From positions 1 through 64,000 of the forward strand of contig NZ_JBISCC010000109.1 in assembly GCF_044385915.1 (NCBI RefSeq): a stretch of 64,000 bases of DNA, written 5' to 3'. Made by a program: the position numbers and the translations under genes. This document shows, piece after piece, positions 62,301-64,000 of this stretch. The DNA is from Thalassobellus citreus (lineage in GTDB: Bacteria > Bacteroidota > Bacteroidia > Flavobacteriales > Flavobacteriaceae). Every line of letters starts with the position of its first letter. The first letter of the stretch is position 1. The notes below the pieces were generated by a model. The model had not been told where the DNA came from. It searched no databases and saw only the letters and a list, made by a program, of their open reading frames with translations.

Positions 62301-63827
62301 TCCATTTTGATAATTAGTATCAGTACTGTTTCCAGCCCCAGATTCATCTACATCAAAAATAGTATCATTATCGCTATCTAAATCTAAATAATTTGGTGTT
62401 GAATCTCCATCAGAATCTAAAGTTGTATGCCCTTCACAAGAGTCGTGCATACCATTTGCATTTGTATCTACCCATGATGCAACACTGGTTAACATTGCTT
62501 TACCTTCGCTATAATTTCCTAAACCAGCTTCAACAACATCTGGAATACCATCATTATCAGAATCTAAATCAAAGACATCGGCTACACCGTCGTTATCAGT
62601 ATCGCATAATGTTTGAGAAATAACAATATCGTCAATAGCTAAATCGTTACCGCCACCACCAACTTCGTTATTAATAAAATAAACATAAAATTCACTCACA
62701 TTAAAAGTTAAACTAGCAGAGAATTGATGCCAACTATTAGCGGGATCTCCATTAATAGAAGGTGGAATATCTCCTGTTGCAATAGAAGCCAATACATTAT
62801 TGTTTACATCTCTAAATTCAACTAATATATCTGGTCTAAGTCTAGTTGCTATACCTGGAGCTGTTGAGGTGTCTAAGTTTAAAACCCAAAAACTGTAAGT
62901 TATTGGTATATTGGGTAAAGCTCCAATAATTGTTGCTGTGTAAAAAATACCTGGATCGTAGGAAGCATTAAACATAGCCATTCTACCATTTGTATCACCT
63001 GATGTATGATCTTCTCCTGTGTACCAATAATTATCGGCCCAAGAAGCAACTTCTTCAACAGGAGTGTCATTGATACCATCACCATCACCAGCTTTATAAT
63101 ATACGGTATATTTTCCGTCGTTTAAATTTATTTTGTTTTGATTTGGACATTCTGTAGTATTTACACCTACTGTACCATCTTCATAACAATATGAAGTAGT
63201 GGCATCATAAGTAGTGTTTATAGTTGTTCTATTACCTTCACCAAAAGTTTCATTTAAAAACTTATAATTTGTTGTTGAAGAAATTGAAGATATTTGACAA
63301 GCAAGTTCTTCTTCAGAATCTGCAATACCATCGTTATCGTCATCTATATCTATATTATCAAGAATACCGTCACCATCACTATCAAAAAAGTTTTGTTCTG
63401 CCCGTGCTTCAATATCAAATTGATACGAAGATTCATCAGAATCATTATTTGAAATAGTTATTGTACTTGTTTTGGTACCTAATGTTAATGAATTAAAAGT
63501 AATGGTAAACGTAGTACTGTTTCCTGCATTTACAGGGGTTGAATACGGAGTTCCTGTTATAGAGAAATCTGTAGTATTAGATAAGGAGATGTTTGTAATT
63601 ATTAAATTAGAGCCTCCTGTATTGCTAATAGAATAAGTTCTAGATATTAATGTACCAAAATTAGCTGTTCCAAAATAGGTATGGTCAATGCTAGAAGGTG
63701 AAAAATTATTATCAACAATTTCAATGTTATTACCAAGAACCTTTATTTCTTGAGCATTGATATGAGATGATAAGAAAATACTAGATATGAGTATTACAAC
63801 CCAATATTGGTATTTAGTAGCTTTCAT
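59364..63827 (-). CDS. Giant secreted multi-domain surface protein with T9SS type A sorting domain
   Basis: A 1487-residue exported protein with signal peptide about 1-25. In order: a choice-of-anchor-D immunoglobulin-like domain (about 30-138, NTGGSNLIITNISLS); a first thrombospondin type-3 calcium repeat (about 145-175); a jellyroll-like domain (about 240-405); a long array of thrombospondin type-3 repeats (about 405-635, DxDxDGxxD patterns); a LamG/concanavalin-like domain (about 640-815); and a long beta-rich C-terminal region with glycine-rich strands. The final 75 residues (SNTLESIEMFNILGQSLF ... GAYIIEIKTEYGKLSKK) are the T9SS type A sorting domain. Calcium-stabilised adhesin or matrix protein is the likeliest role, by domain content only. 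It is monocistronic. Confidence 0.9.
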   Translation of the reverse strand: MKATKYQYWVVILISSIFLSSHINAQEIKVLGNNIEIVDNNFSPSSIDHTYFGTANFGTLISRTYSISNTGGSNLIITNISLSNTTDFSITGTPYSTPVNAGNSTTFTITFNSLTLGTKTSTITISNNDSDESSYQFDIEARAEQNFFDSDGDGILDNIDIDDDNDGIADSEEELACQISSISSTTNYKFLNETFGEGNRTTINTTYDATTSYCYEDGTVGVNTTECPNQNKINLNDGKYTVYYKAGDGDGINDTPVEEVASWADNYWYTGEDHTSGDTNGRMAMFNASYDPGIFYTATIIGALPNIPITYSFWVLNLDTSTAPGIATRLRPDILVEFRDVNNNVLASIATGDIPPSINGDPANSWHQFSASLTFNVSEFYVYFINNEVGGGGNDLAIDDIVISQTLCDTDNDGVADVFDLDSDNDGIPDVVEAGLGNYSEGKAMLTSVASWVDTNANGMHDSCEGHTTLDSDGDSTPNYLDLDSDNDTIFDVDESGAGNSTDTNYQNGDGDITGDGVGDGLDTDAVRETDIDSDGTLEYYTDGILDLYDFFNGSTMATAYGNSNQGSIGTGWEYYVADTDNDGTPDYLDTTSDGSTNDISHTLYASLDANNDGIIDDTNDSDNDGILDLFDTNDAVFGSPRDINQKLQLYFDGRNDYASENTIINEWTESTIMAWIKIDPTTSGSQIIVGQDVFYLQLNSDKTITAYADGNTLTSSSALTTNQWIHVATSYSCDCATGDFELYINGVEVASASTSSGAFNSDTSSFTIGRKPDTNSNYFKGYIDEVRLFNKALTKNELHKIVHQEIEDNAGVIRGSIIPKDITDFNEITNTSTPLNWSHLIRYYRMDTYKDDIIDDLSTPSIDVGSGTKIFNTKIIDTQTAPLPYVTTESCSGNWSDSSNWLEGNIWDIDSSHPDCAIVYIKGNLQTNTSHSTTGLIIDSGNTLEINGDSELFNSWYIKLDGKIDLQGESQLVQNIESSLEPTSSGTLEKDQQGTADTYTYNYWSSPVGFSNNSTNNNSYKLPDIFTNVGFLTSGYNGTASPVAVSDYWIWKFSNQQSDNYSKWQHVRSTGTMQIGEGFTMKGPGTGSISTPQNYVLEGKPNNGDINLTISAGNDYLVGNPYPSAIDAHKFITDNGPTITGTDVGANINGTLYFWEHWGGGSHILREYQGGYATYSLSGGVPAAAKGTNDPDVGTGGTPTKTPGRYIPVAQGFFVTAENGGTIQFNNSQRVFQIEDGINSVFAKSENTKQNKTSSYKQNTDTRTKLRIGFNSINTIRRQLLITADSSATSGYDWGYDAPYIDTQVDDMYWILNDKKYTIQGVNEINETTILPIGIHTKNDGINSIVLDDFKNISDDLKIFIHDKELDVHHNLKENKYDIYLSAGEYLNRFEITFSKAQVLSSEKQSTNKIEAFYSNEKKRIIIQNPNSNTLESIEMFNILGQSLFKFNTNTAKNYIEYKTNQIKTGAYIIEIKTEYGKLSKKVLIK

Positions 63828-63940
63828 AAGTAGGTTAATTTAGTTTGGGACTAAATTTTTGTAATATAATTACGGTACTAATATACTGTTTTTTTACATA
63901 TAAACCGATTAAAAGCTTTTTTTTTCGATAAAACGCATGT

Positions 63941-63974
63941 AAAAAAGGTCTTAAATAATTTTAAGACCTTTTTT
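63941..63974. terminator. Strong hairpin terminator at the right edge
   Basis: Perfect 15-bp stem (63941-63955 with 63960-63974), core AAGGTCTTAAA/TTTAAGACCTT, with a TAAT loop and A/T-rich flanks on both sides. It probably ends a minus-strand gene lying beyond the window. Confidence 0.85.
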
Positions 63975-64000
63975 ATAAAGTAAGATTTTGTTATTTTTTA

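Noticed and set aside
62393..63457. Plus- and minus-strand frames over the thrombospondin-repeat part
   Set aside because: Histidine- and leucine-rich shadows of DxDxDG repeats, without starts or context.

Overview
The window is a 64 kb, AT-rich, almost entirely chromosomal core region from a member of the Flavobacteriaceae (phylum Bacteroidota). This rests on three secreted proteins with type IX secretion (T9SS) sorting domains, promoter-like motifs of the Bacteroidota form (TTG, about 20 nt, TAnnTTTG), the absence of strong Shine-Dalgarno sequences, the rpsF-rpsR-rplI cluster without ssb, DUF349, DUF368 and OstA-like proteins, and intergenic repeats of flavobacterial type. I do not assign a genus. 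I see no prophage, transposase, CRISPR array, rRNA or tRNA gene.

Layout. 1-7 kb: the end of purC, a cupin protein and an AraC-type regulator facing a small unknown lipoprotein, then a minus-strand run of a YhcC-type radical SAM protein, a HAD phosphatase, an alpha-carbonic anhydrase and a membrane acetyltransferase. 7-14.5 kb: an acetate uptake and activation block (DUF4212 subunit, sodium/solute symporter, acetyl-CoA synthetase, OsmC) facing a DEDDh exonuclease and a cNMP/CBS/DUF294 signalling protein. 14.5-17 kb: a FAH-family hydrolase, a secreted DUF1593 protein and a small unknown. 17-22.5 kb: a periplasmic folding operon (two parvulin-type isomerases including SurA, one related lipoprotein, and a MoxR ATPase). 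22.9-28 kb: two unrelated aconitases in tandem (AcnB, then a mitochondrial-type enzyme). 28-35 kb: repeat-rich spacers, a 14-repeat VCBS T9SS protein, mazG followed by a 66-bp tandem repeat made from its own tail, and a T9SS type B protein with a C-type lectin domain.

35-50 kb is a long minus-strand block: DUF349 protein, aroE, two DUF368 membrane proteins (polyprenyl-phosphate translocase family), a TPR protein, a class III aminotransferase, an OstA-like protein, purA, a Fur-family regulator, a Rel/Spo (p)ppGpp enzyme and RdgB. 49.7-59.3 kb: hpf, rlmH, nadC, a YihY membrane protein, priA, a LytTR response regulator, rpsF-rpsR-rplI, a Bacteroidota-specific small protein and hisS. The window ends with a 1487-residue T9SS surface protein.

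Functional links: acs with its transporter and the two aconitases form an acetate-to-TCA module. rdgB, rel, fur-like and purA group purine and ppGpp metabolism. The PPIase operon, OstA and DUF368 proteins serve the cell envelope that also exports the T9SS cargo. Several genes appear to start at GTG or TTG, because no in-frame ATG exists at the expected N-terminus. I found no clearly new defence or mobile system. The most unusual material is intergenic: the mazG-tail tandem repeat, paired 50-bp promoter-like repeats, and a 128-bp imperfect palindrome.
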